From contig CANRPD010000006.1 in NCBI GenBank assembly GCA_947632385.1, forward strand, positions 1 to 60,394: a DNA stretch of 60,394 nt, written 5' to 3'. The notes beneath the pieces were generated by a model. That model saw nothing but the letters and a program-made list of their open reading frames with translations. It had not been told where the DNA came from and did not search any database. This DNA comes from an uncultured Clostridia bacterium. Its GTDB lineage: Bacteria > Bacillota > Clostridia > Oscillospirales > Acutalibacteraceae. Made by a program: the position numbers and the translations under genes. Shown one piece after another: positions 7,967-15,202 of this stretch. Numbering within the stretch: the stretch's first letter is position 1; each line of letters opens with the position of its first letter.

Positions 7967-9085
7967 TTAGAATTTGATCTCCCGGCCTTCCCGGGCGGAA
8001 CGGTAGATGTTGTCCAGGATCTTGGTGACGGTGAAGGCCTGCTCGGGCTTCACCAGGGGCTCGGTGTCGTTCAAAATGGCATTGAGCCACTGGTTGCACT
8101 CGATGACCTCGGGCCTGCCGCTGCCGCCGCCCTCGAAGAAGGCGATGGAGCCGCCGGCGGAGAGGGTCTCCTCGGTGAGGCGGCCGTGGGAGGTCTTGTT
8201 GAAGACCAGGTCGTACTCGCCCTCCGCCTTGCTCATGCCGCCGATGATCTCGGCGCCGGACTTGGTGCCGCACAGGGTGCAGGCGGCCTCCCGGCTCTCC
8301 TTCATGTTGATGGCCCAGGCGGCCTCCAGGAAGATGGTGGCGCCGTTCTTCATCTTGATGAAGCCGAAAGCGGAGTCCTCCACCTCATACTTGTCGGGAT
8401 CCCAGGGACCGAACATGTTGCCCTGGGTGGCCTCGGGCAGGTGGCCCAGCTTCTCGAACACGGAGCCGGTGACGCTCTCCACCTCGTAGTTGTTCATCAT
8501 CCACAGGGTGATGTCCAACGCATGGGTGCCGATGTCGATGAGGGGGCCGCCGCCCTGCTTGGATTTGTCCGGGAACACGCCCCAGGTGGGCACGGCCCGG
8601 CGGCGGATGGCGTGGGCCTTGGCGAAGTAGATGTCGCCCAGATCGCCGGCCTGGCAGGCCTCGTGGAGCATCTGGGTGTCGTTGCGGAAGCGGTTCTGGT
8701 AGCCGATGGTGAACTTCTTGCCGGAGCGCTTCCAGGCGTCCATCATCAGCTGGGCGTCCTCGGTGGTGGCGGCCATGGGCTTTTCGCACATGACGTGCTT
8801 GCCGGCGTCAAAGGCGGCCACGGTGATGGGGCAGTGGGCCACGTTGGGGGTCAGCACGTGCACCACGTCGATGGCGGGGTCCTTCATCACGTCGTGATAG
8901 TCGGTGTAGACCTTTGCGTCCGGAGTGCCGTACTCCTGGGCGGCCTTCTGGGCGCGCTCGGGGATGATGTCGCAGAACGCCACCATCTCGCATTTGTCCG
9001 CCTGGCTCTTGAGGGAGGGCAGGTGCTTCTGGTTGGCGATGCCGCCGCAGCCGACGATGGCCACTTGCAGTTTTCCGTTCTTCAT
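7967..9085 (-). CDS. dgpA: Gfo/Idh/MocA-family oxidoreductase, probable glycoside 3''-dehydrogenase
   Basis: 372 residues. An N-terminal Rossmann fold with [18 protein letters not shown] binds NAD(H); the EKPMA motif (in [15 protein letters not shown], about residue 100) carries the family's catalytic Lys; the C-terminal half is the alpha/beta substrate domain. In the puerarin system DgpA oxidises C3'' of the glucosyl group so that DgpBC can cleave the C-C bond, and the released 3-oxo sugar is then reduced. It is the first gene of the three-gene transcript, with ribosome site AGGAGGT and a promoter shared with a divergent regulator. Without the two following genes it could only be called a sugar dehydrogenase. 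Confidence 0.82.
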   Translation of the reverse strand: MKNGKLQVAIVGCGGIANQKHLPSLKSQADKCEMVAFCDIIPERAQKAAQEYGTPDAKVYTDYHDVMKDPAIDVVHVLTPNVAHCPITVAAFDAGKHVMCEKPMAATTEDAQLMMDAWKRSGKKFTIGYQNRFRNDTQMLHEACQAGDLGDIYFAKAHAIRRRAVPTWGVFPDKSKQGGGPLIDIGTHALDITLWMMNNYEVESVTGSVFEKLGHLPEATQGNMFGPWDPDKYEVEDSAFGFIKMKNGATIFLEAAWAINMKESREAACTLCGTKSGAEIIGGMSKAEGEYDLVFNKTSHGRLTEETLSAGGSIAFFEGGGSGRPEVIECNQWLNAILNDTEPLVKPEQAFTVTKILDNIYRSAREGREIKF

Positions 9086-9144
9086 GGGGATACCTCCTGT
9101 GAAAATTGGTACGGGCTTTGCTGATCTTATTCTAGCAGGAGGGA

Positions 9145-9182
9145 TTGCGGATTATTGTATCATGTGATACAATGGAGAAAAA
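9145..9182. promoter_or_regulatory. Divergent promoters with a perfect 20-bp operator palindrome
   Basis: ATTGTATCATGTGATACAAT (9154-9173) is a perfect inverted repeat, arms of 9 bp around TG. Its right arm ends in TACAAT (9168-9173), the -10 of a plus-strand promoter with TTGCGG (9145-9150) 17 bp upstream. Its left arm is TACAAT on the minus strand (9159-9154), the -10 for the dehydrogenase operon, with only a weak -35 (TTTTTC at 9182-9177). A dimeric regulator bound here would cover both -10 boxes. The natural candidate is the CRP/FNR-type protein encoded just downstream; this is inference. Confidence 0.75.
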
Positions 9183-9204
9183 AGTGAAGGGGAGGGTCGG
9201 AGAC

Positions 9205-9837
9205 ATGCAGTGCGTAGCAAATGACCGGCTGCTGCAGGAAATGCTGGGGAAATGGGCCATTCCGGACCGGTTCGACACTCCGCAGCCGGATTTCCGGCTG
9301 GTGCGCTTCCACAAGGGGGAGCTGCTGGTGGCGCCCTTTCGGCCCATGGACACCTTCTACTTCCTGGTGCGGGGGAAGGTGAACATCTACGGCCTGCGGG
9401 AGGACGGCAGCAGCTTTTCGGTGTATCTGGTGGACCAGGGGGTGCTGCTGGGGGATATCGAGTTCGTGCAGCGAGGCAGCCTGCCCTTTTACACCGAGGC
9501 CCTGGAGGAGGTGCTGTGCGTGGCCCTGCCCATGGAGCCCTGGCGGGGGGCGCTGTCCCGGGACGTGCGGTTCCTCAACTTCCTGCTGGAGAGCATGGCG
9601 AAAAAGTTCCGGCTGTTCTCCCTCATCGGCCAGGCGGCCCAGCCCGTGGAGGAAAAGCTGGTGACCTTTCTGCGGGAGATCGCGCCGGACCACACCCTGC
9701 ACAGCATCAACGCCGGGGTGATGCAGCTCAACTGCAGCCGCAGCCAGCTGCAGCGGGTGGTGCGCAAGCTCACCGCCCAGGGGGTGCTGGTGCGGGTGCG
9801 CAAGGGGACCTATCGCCTGGCAGAGGCGGGGCGGTGA
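9205..9837 (+). CDS. CRP/FNR-family transcriptional regulator
   Basis: 210 residues from the ATG at 9205, which has AAGGGGAGGG upstream. A longer frame from a TTG at 9145 would start inside the -35 box and is rejected. N-terminal cyclic-nucleotide-binding-type beta roll (about 20-120: KGELLVAPFRPMDTFYFLVR, GDIEF), dimer helix (FLLESMAKKF), C-terminal winged helix (about 150-208) with recognition segment NCSRSQLQRVVRKL. No Cys cluster for an Fe-S centre is visible, so it is more likely to bind a small molecule. Divergent from the C-glycoside cluster and next to a perfect palindrome, so it probably controls that cluster and itself, perhaps in response to a glycoside or aglycone. Confidence 0.87.
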   Translation: MQCVANDRLLQEMLGKWAIPDRFDTPQPDFRLVRFHKGELLVAPFRPMDTFYFLVRGKVNIYGLREDGSSFSVYLVDQGVLLGDIEFVQRGSLPFYTEALEEVLCVALPMEPWRGALSRDVRFLNFLLESMAKKFRLFSLIGQAAQPVEEKLVTFLREIAPDHTLHSINAGVMQLNCSRSQLQRVVRKLTAQGVLVRVRKGTYRLAEAGR

Positions 9838-9856
9838 CCCGGCAGCGGACAAGAAA

Positions 9857-9882
9857 AGACCCGCCGGTCGCCCGACGGGTCT
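9857..9882 (-). terminator. Rho-independent terminator of the DUF362 gene
   Basis: AGACCCGCCGG and CCGACGGGTCT form an 11-bp stem with one mismatch and a 4-nt loop. On the minus strand the hairpin is followed by TTTTCTTG. It sits between the convergent regulator and DUF362 genes and can serve both. Confidence 0.8.
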
Positions 9883-9901
9883 GGGGATCGATGCCGAAGG
9901 C

Positions 9902-10888
9902 TCAGCCCACGAAGGGCACCACGCCCTCCACCGCGTCCGCCGCGGTGATGCGCCGGTCGTCGTGGTCCACATCGATGAGGATGTAGCGGTCGTTGCCCAT
10001 GCCCAGCTCCTTCATGTAGCTCAGCTGCCGGTAGCCGTGGCGGGACTGGATGCGCTCGATGAGGTCGTGATGGTGCTCCTCGCTCATGGCGGCGATCATG
10101 TCCACGCTGGCCTGGTCCGCCGCCAGGATGTCCACGCTGGCCAGGATGCCCACGTTGGGGGTGACCACGGGCTGGGCGGCCACGCCCTCGCAGTCGCAGG
10201 AGACGGACATGTTGCGCAGCACGTTGACATAGGCCACGTGCTGGCCGAAATAGTCGATGACGGACTTGGTGGATTCGCTGATCTTCTCCATCAGCTCCTC
10301 CTCCACCACGCCCCAGGGGCCGTTCTGGTTGCCGTGGATCATGCCCTTGCCGATGCGGCCGTCGGCACAGCCGATGCCGATGTTCTTGTTGCTGCCGCCG
10401 AAGCCGCCCATGGTGTGGCCCTTGAAGTGGGTGAGCACCAGCAGGGAGTCGTAATCCGGCAGGGACTTGCCCACGCTCATCTCGGTGAACCACTTGCCGC
10501 CCTGCACCGGCAGCATGGTGGTGCCGAACTCGTCGGTGATGTCCACGGTGGTGAAATCCGTCCAGCCGTTGACCTCGAGGGTCTTGCGGTGCTGTTCGGT
10601 GGTGTAGCGGTCACCCTCGTAGTAGGTGTTGGTCTCGATGATGGTGCCGTCGGGGAGCTCCTGGGCCATGAATTCCTTCACCCAGGCCGCGGGGATGATG
10701 TTGGGGCCGTGGGGCTCGCCGGTGTGCAGCTTGATGGCCACCTTGCCGGTGATGTGGGCCTTGACCCGGTCATAGACCTTTGCGATGCCCTGGGGGGACA
10801 GGTCCCGGGTGAAATAGACGATGCTCTCGTTGCCGGTCCGTTCCCCGTAGGGGATATACCTTCTGCCGTCGTTGTTGTTCGTTGCCAT
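9902..10888 (-). CDS. DUF362 domain protein
   Basis: 328 residues from the ATG at 10888, which has GAGGTGG at good spacing; a GTG at 10897 would overlap that site. The whole protein is one DUF362 domain (KVAIKLHTGEPHGPNIIPAA, LTHFKGHTMGGFGGSNKNIG, then VDILAADQASVD). The family is found widely in anaerobes, often with Fe-S ferredoxin domains; this member has no C-terminal CxxCxxC ferredoxin and only a CDC pair. No biochemical role is established. It is a single-gene unit with its own promoter and terminator, so a link to the neighbouring C-glycoside genes is not shown. Confidence 0.82.
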   Translation of the reverse strand: MATNNNDGRRYIPYGERTGNESIVYFTRDLSPQGIAKVYDRVKAHITGKVAIKLHTGEPHGPNIIPAAWVKEFMAQELPDGTIIETNTYYEGDRYTTEQHRKTLEVNGWTDFTTVDITDEFGTTMLPVQGGKWFTEMSVGKSLPDYDSLLVLTHFKGHTMGGFGGSNKNIGIGCADGRIGKGMIHGNQNGPWGVVEEELMEKISESTKSVIDYFGQHVAYVNVLRNMSVSCDCEGVAAQPVVTPNVGILASVDILAADQASVDMIAAMSEEHHHDLIERIQSRHGYRQLSYMKELGMGNDRYILIDVDHDDRRITAADAVEGVVPFVG

Positions 10889-10942
10889 AGCAGCCACCTC
10901 TTCGTGAGTTTTTTGGGGGCTCCCTGCCCCCGGGATGCTCCC

Positions 10943-10948
10943 ATTGTA
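10943..10948 (-). promoter_or_regulatory. Extended -10 element upstream of the DUF362 gene
   Basis: On the minus strand TGCTACAAT places a TACAAT -10 with extended TG about 55 nt before the ATG. No good -35 is seen (nearest TTCTTT). Confidence 0.5.
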
Positions 10949-11023
10949 GCACAGGGAGCCGGGAAAGAAAAGCAGATCTCTCGGATTTTTGTCCGGATCG
11001 TTGGGTGTTTTTTGCGGGGGCCC

Positions 11024-11581
11024 CTATGCCTTGTCGGCCAGACCGCTCTTTTTGAGGGCCGCCTTCAGCCCGGCGCACAGGGGCACGGAGATGACGATGG
11101 CCGCCACGGCGTTCACCGAGGAGGTGGCCAGGCGGGTCGCCGTTGCGGTGAGGACCGTGCCCAGGGCGTTGCCCAGCAGCAGCCCGGAGATGAAGTTCTT
11201 GCCCAGGTACAGGATGATGTACGTGACGCTGCCCAGCACCGCCGCAGGGATGTTCTGGCGCAGGCGCTCGCCCCGGGCGCCGTTGGCGTAGGCCACCCAG
11301 CCACACACCGCCGCCAGGAGGAACTTAAAGGCGAAGGTGAAGGGCGCGGAGGCGATGTAGGCGGGGTTGGTCAGGTCATAGAGGGCGGAGCCCAGCCCCG
11401 AGGCCAGACCGCCGCCGATGGGGCCCAGGATGAACCCCGCCAGCAGGCAGAACACGTTGCCCAGGTGGATGCGGGAGATGTTGCCCACCGCCGCGGGGAT
11501 GGGGATGCTGAGCATGCTGCCCACGTAGACCAGGGCCGCGAACACGGCCCACAGCACCAGCTGGTAGATCTTGTTTTTCAT
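11024..11581 (-). CDS. ECF transporter substrate-binding (S) component
   Basis: 185 residues with about six hydrophobic segments. The N-terminus MKNKIYQLVLWAVFAALVYV and the GNISRIHLGNVFCLLAGFIL region are typical of S-components, integral membrane proteins that bind a vitamin or metal and hand it to a shared EcfAAT module, not present here. The ATG at 11581 overlaps the malic enzyme stop as ATGA, so the two are co-translated. Substrate cannot be read from the sequence. Pairing with malic enzyme could hint at a cofactor or organic acid precursor, but this is speculation. Confidence 0.82.
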   Translation of the reverse strand: MKNKIYQLVLWAVFAALVYVGSMLSIPIPAAVGNISRIHLGNVFCLLAGFILGPIGGGLASGLGSALYDLTNPAYIASAPFTFAFKFLLAAVCGWVAYANGARGERLRQNIPAAVLGSVTYIILYLGKNFISGLLLGNALGTVLTATATRLATSSVNAVAAIVISVPLCAGLKAALKKSGLADKA

Positions 11582-12789
11582 TTTGACTCCTCCTTGGTCT
11601 CCTCCGGCAGGGCACGGGCCACGCCGGTCTCGATGGCCGCCTGGGCCACCGCCTTGGCCACGGCGGTGGCCACGGTGGGATCCAGCGCGCTGGGGAGGAT
11701 GTAGGACTCCGTGAGCGCGCTCTCCGGCACCAGGCCCGCAATGGCCCGGGCCGCAGCCACCTTCATCGCATCGTTGATCTCCCGGGCCCGGACATCCAGC
11801 GCCCCCCGGAAGATGCCCGGGAAGGCCAGGACGTTGTTGATCTGGTTGGGATAGTCGGAACGGCCGGTGCCCACCACCCGGGCCCCGCCGCGCTGGGCCT
11901 CCTCGGGGAAGATCTCCGGGCTGGGGTTGGCGCAGGCAAAGACCATGGCATCGGGGGCCATGGTGCGCACCATGTCCGCCGTGAGCACCCCGGGGGCCGA
12001 GAACCCGAAGAACACGTCCGCCCCGGGCAGCACCTGGGCCAGCGTGCCGCTGAGGCGCTGGGGATTGGTGACGGCGGCCAGCTGCTCCTGGGCAGGGTTC
12101 ATGCCCGGCACGCCGGGGCACAGGGCGCCGAAGCGGTCGCACACCACCACGTTCTGCAGGCCGCAGGCCATCAGCAGCCGGGTGCAGGCCGTGCCCGCAG
12201 CCCCCGCGCCATTGACCACCACCCGCACGTCCTCCAGCCGCTTGCCCACCAGCCGCAGGGCGCTGAGCATGGAGGCCAGGGCCACCACCGCCGTGCCGTG
12301 CTGGTCGTCGTGGAACACGGGGATGTCCAGCCGCTCCTTGAGCTTGCGCTCGATCTCAAAGCAGCGGGGGGCGGCGATGTCCTCCAGATTGATGCCGCCG
12401 AAGGAGCCGGCGATGAGTTCCACCGTCCGCACGATCTCGTCGGTGTCCTTGCTGCGCACGCACAGGGGGAAGGCATCCACCCCGGCGAACGCCTTGAACA
12501 GGGCGCATTTGCCCTCCATCACCGGCATGCCGGCCTCGGGGCCGATGTCCCCCAGACCCAGCACGGCGGTGCCGTCGGTGATCACCGCCACCAGGTTGCC
12601 CCGGCCCGTGTAGGTGTAGGAGAGCGCGGGATCCCGGGCGATCTCCAAACAGGGCGCAGCCACCCCGGGGGTGTACGCCACCGACAGGTCCTCCGCCGTT
12701 TTCAGCGGGCAGGCCGTCTCTATGTGCAGTTTTCCCCGCCAGTTGCGGTGGGCGATGAGTGCCTTCTCGTTGTAGTCCAATCCTGTCAC
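11578..12789 (-). CDS. NAD(P)-dependent malic enzyme
   Basis: 403 residues from the GTG at 12789 (site AGGAAAGGG); the open frame runs 14 codons further up but lacks a ribosome site. Short bacterial malic enzyme without a C-terminal phosphotransacetylase domain. Motifs: YTPGVAAPC (catalytic Tyr region), VFHDDQHGTAVV (metal-binding Asp), VVNGAGAAGTA (dinucleotide fold) and FACANPSPEI. It converts malate to pyruvate and CO2 in the cytoplasm. It is the first gene of a two-gene unit with an ECF S-component. The leader contains two very strong hairpins (CCGGGCCGCGGCCCGG at 12809-12824 and GGGGC/GCCCC near 12845-12858) before the start. Confidence 0.92.
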   Translation of the reverse strand: MTGLDYNEKALIAHRNWRGKLHIETACPLKTAEDLSVAYTPGVAAPCLEIARDPALSYTYTGRGNLVAVITDGTAVLGLGDIGPEAGMPVMEGKCALFKAFAGVDAFPLCVRSKDTDEIVRTVELIAGSFGGINLEDIAAPRCFEIERKLKERLDIPVFHDDQHGTAVVALASMLSALRLVGKRLEDVRVVVNGAGAAGTACTRLLMACGLQNVVVCDRFGALCPGVPGMNPAQEQLAAVTNPQRLSGTLAQVLPGADVFFGFSAPGVLTADMVRTMAPDAMVFACANPSPEIFPEEAQRGGARVVGTGRSDYPNQINNVLAFPGIFRGALDVRAREINDAMKVAAARAIAGLVPESALTESYILPSALDPTVATAVAKAVAQAAIETGVARALPEETKEESK

Positions 12790-12873
12790 CAGACCCTTTC
12801 CTGTCTCTGCCGGGCCGCGGCCCGGTCTCAAACCGAATGCTGCCCCGGGGCACGCCCCGTCTCAGGCGTCTCT

Positions 12874-12902
12874 ATCTTACCACAGCCCGCGGGCGGGCGC
12901 AA
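12874..12902 (-). promoter_or_regulatory. Sigma-A promoter of the malic enzyme-ECF unit
   Basis: TTGCGC (12902-12897), 17 bp, TAAGAT (12879-12874) on the minus strand, with an upstream TGG extended -10. It gives a leader of about 80 nt. The divergent HAD promoter starts 11 bp away. Confidence 0.6.
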
Positions 12903-12912
12903 CCTTTTTTCG

Positions 12913-12941
12913 TTGACTTTTTCCCGGCCGGGGCGTACAAT
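12913..12941 (+). promoter_or_regulatory. Sigma-A promoter of the HAD phosphatase gene
   Basis: TTGACT (12913-12918), a 17-bp spacer and TACAAT (12936-12941); one mismatch in each box. Confidence 0.75.
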
Positions 12942-12979
12942 CGTCTCGTCACCTTTGCATGTGAAAGGAGCCCTTTTTC

Positions 12980-13660
12980 ATGATGGAACCCGGCTATCAA
13001 GCCTGTATTTTTGACCTGGACGGCACCCTGGCCGACACCCTGCGCTCCATCGCGGCCATCGGCAACGGCGCCCTGCAGGCCCTGGGATACCCCACGCTGG
13101 AAACGGACCGATACCGGATGCTGGTGGGCAACGGCGCGGATACGCTCATCCGGCGGATGCTGCACGCCGTAGGCGGCCCCAGCGACGAGGCCGCCTGCGC
13201 CCGGCTGCGGGCGGAATACGACCGCCGCTATGCCGCCGACCCCCTGGGGCAGGTGACGGCCTATCCCGGCCTGCCGGAGCTGCTGGGGCGGCTGAAGGAA
13301 AAGGGGATCCGCATCGGGGTGCTCTCCAACAAGCCCCACGACATGACCCAGGTGATCGTGGCCGCCCTGTACGGCACGGTCCCGGACCGGGTCTGGGGCC
13401 AGCGGCCGGGGGTGCCCAAAAAGCCGGACCCCACCGCCGCACTGGCCCTGGCGGCGGAGCTGGCGGCAAGCCCCGCACGGTGCCTGTACGTGGGGGACAG
13501 CGGCGTGGACATGGACACGGCCCGCAACGCCGGGATGGACAGCTGCGGGGTGCTGTGGGGCTTTCGGGACGAGGAGGAGCTCCAAAGCCACGGGGCCAGG
13601 CACCTGGCGGCAGACGCCGGGGCGCTGGGGGCCCTGCTGGGCCTGGAAACCGGGGCATAA
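12980..13660 (+). CDS. HAD-superfamily phosphatase, phosphoglycolate phosphatase-like
   Basis: 226 residues with all HAD motifs: FDLDGTLADT (nucleophile Asp and acid/base Asp, about 11-20), LSNKP (motif II), KKPDP (motif III Lys) and YVGDSGVDMDTARNAG (motif IV). The helical C1 cap between motifs I and II places it in the Gph/PGMB group, which dephosphorylates small phosphometabolites such as phosphoglycolate. Start ATG 12980 lies 9 nt after AAAGGAG; a second ATG at 12983 is possible. It is a single gene, convergent with rarA, 14 nt apart. Exact substrate is not predictable. Confidence 0.88.
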   Translation: MMEPGYQACIFDLDGTLADTLRSIAAIGNGALQALGYPTLETDRYRMLVGNGADTLIRRMLHAVGGPSDEAACARLRAEYDRRYAADPLGQVTAYPGLPELLGRLKEKGIRIGVLSNKPHDMTQVIVAALYGTVPDRVWGQRPGVPKKPDPTAALALAAELAASPARCLYVGDSGVDMDTARNAGMDSCGVLWGFRDEEELQSHGARHLAADAGALGALLGLETGA

Positions 13661-13674
13661 ACAGCCGGAAAAAC

Positions 13675-15003
13675 TCAGGAAGGGTCCCGGTGGGCCTGCT
13701 TCCAGGCCTCGATCTGCTGGATGCGGGCCTTGACCCGGGCCTCGCTGCCCTGCTCGGTGGGGCGGTAATATTTCCGGCCTTGGAGGGAATCCGGCAGGCA
13801 CTGCATGGCGGTGAGCTTTTCCTCGGTGTCATGGGCGTACTGGTAGCCCTCCCCGTAGTGGAGCTCCTGCATCAGGCGGGTGGGGGCGTTGCGGATGTGC
13901 AGGGGGACGGGCTCGGCCAGCATCTTCTGGGCGTCCTGGGCGGCCTCGCCATAGGCCACGTACAGGGCGTTGGACTTGGGCGCCACGGAGAGGTACACGG
14001 CCGCGTGGGTCAGGTGGACGGTGCATTCGGGCATGCCGATGAAATGGCACGCCTGATAAGCCGCCACCGCGATCTCCAGGGCGCGGCTGTCCGCCATGCC
14101 CACGTCCTCGCTGGCAAAACGCACCAGCCGCCGGGCCACGTAGAGGGGGTCCTCCCCCGCCTCCAGCATCCGGGCCAGCCAGTACACCGCCGCATCGGGG
14201 TCGGAATTGCGCATGGACTTGTGCAGGGCGGAGATCAGGTTGTAGTGCTCCTCGCCGTTCTTGTCGTAGAGCAGGGACCGCCGGCTGACGCACTGCTCCA
14301 GGATCTCCGGGGTCACCGTGGTGACGCCGTTCTCCCGGGGGGCGTTGTTCACCACCATCTCCAGGGTGCCCAGGGCAGTGCGGGCGTCGCCGTTGGCGAA
14401 GGTGGCGATGGCGGTGAGCATCTCGTCGGTGACGGACACCGACTCTCCCCCGAAGCCCCGAGGGTCCTCCACCGCCCGGCGCAGCAGTCCGGTGAGCTCC
14501 TCCGCCGACAGGGCGTTGAGCACGAAGACCTTGCAGCGGGAGAGCAGCGCGGCGTTGACCTCGAAGGAGGGGTTCTCCGTGGTGGCGCCGATGAGCACGA
14601 TGCTGCCCCGCTCCACATAGGGCAGGAAGGCGTCCTGCTGGGCCTTGTTGAAGCGGTGGATCTCGTCCACGAAGAGGATGGTCCGCTCTCCCAGCCGGCG
14701 GGACTGCTCCGCCTGGGCCATGACCTCCTTGATCTCCTTGATGCCGCTGGTCACCGCGCTGAAGTTGATGAAGTGAGATCGGGTCTTCCCCGCGATGATC
14801 CGCGCCAGGGTGGTCTTGCCCACCCCCGGAGGGCCCCAGAAGATCATGGAAGCGATCCGGTCCTGCTCGATGAGGTTGTAGAGCACCTTGCCGGGCGCCA
14901 GCAGATGCCGCTGTCCCACAAATTCCTCCAGGGTCTGGGGCCGCAGCCGGGTGGCCAAGGGAATGTCCTGAGGTTCCGTCTCAAAAAAGCTTTGCTGCCG
15001 CAT
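13675..15003 (-). CDS. rarA: Replication-associated recombination protein A (RarA/MgsA), AAA+ ATPase
   Basis: 442 residues. N-terminal AAA+ module with Walker [14 protein letters not shown] (about 56-68), Walker [19 protein letters not shown], sensor 1 [13 protein letters not shown] and the Arg finger region LLSRC, then the helical clamp-loader-like and tetramerisation domains typical of RarA. It acts on stalled forks together with SSB. ATG 15003 has GGAGGA. It has its own promoter (TTGCAA-17-TATAAT). The length is normal for the family. Confidence 0.95.
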   Translation of the reverse strand: MRQQSFFETEPQDIPLATRLRPQTLEEFVGQRHLLAPGKVLYNLIEQDRIASMIFWGPPGVGKTTLARIIAGKTRSHFINFSAVTSGIKEIKEVMAQAEQSRRLGERTILFVDEIHRFNKAQQDAFLPYVERGSIVLIGATTENPSFEVNAALLSRCKVFVLNALSAEELTGLLRRAVEDPRGFGGESVSVTDEMLTAIATFANGDARTALGTLEMVVNNAPRENGVTTVTPEILEQCVSRRSLLYDKNGEEHYNLISALHKSMRNSDPDAAVYWLARMLEAGEDPLYVARRLVRFASEDVGMADSRALEIAVAAYQACHFIGMPECTVHLTHAAVYLSVAPKSNALYVAYGEAAQDAQKMLAEPVPLHIRNAPTRLMQELHYGEGYQYAHDTEEKLTAMQCLPDSLQGRKYYRPTEQGSEARVKARIQQIEAWKQAHRDPS

Positions 15004-15071
15004 AGAGTCCTCCGTTTCTTCCCGGCGGCCCGGCCCTCCATGTGAGGCGGGACCGCGGGATCTCGAACTTC

Positions 15072-15100
15072 ATTATAGCCCATCCCACCGCCCATTGCAA
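15072..15100 (-). promoter_or_regulatory. Sigma-A promoter of rarA
   Basis: TTGCAA (15100-15095), 17 bp, TATAAT (15077-15072) on the minus strand, about 70 nt before the rarA start. Confidence 0.75.
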
Positions 15101-15115
15101 GGGGCGGGCGGACAC

Positions 15116-15144
15116 TTGCTTTTTTCCGAAAAAAGGAGTACACT
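15116..15144 (+). promoter_or_regulatory. Sigma-A promoter of the GH106-like gene
   Basis: TTGCTT (15116-15121), a 17-bp spacer and TACACT (15139-15144), back to back with the rarA promoter. Confidence 0.6.
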
Positions 15145-15202
15145 TTTGGAAAAGATCCTGCCGCCGGGGACACCGGACGGCAGATGAGGAGGTAACCCAG
15201 CT

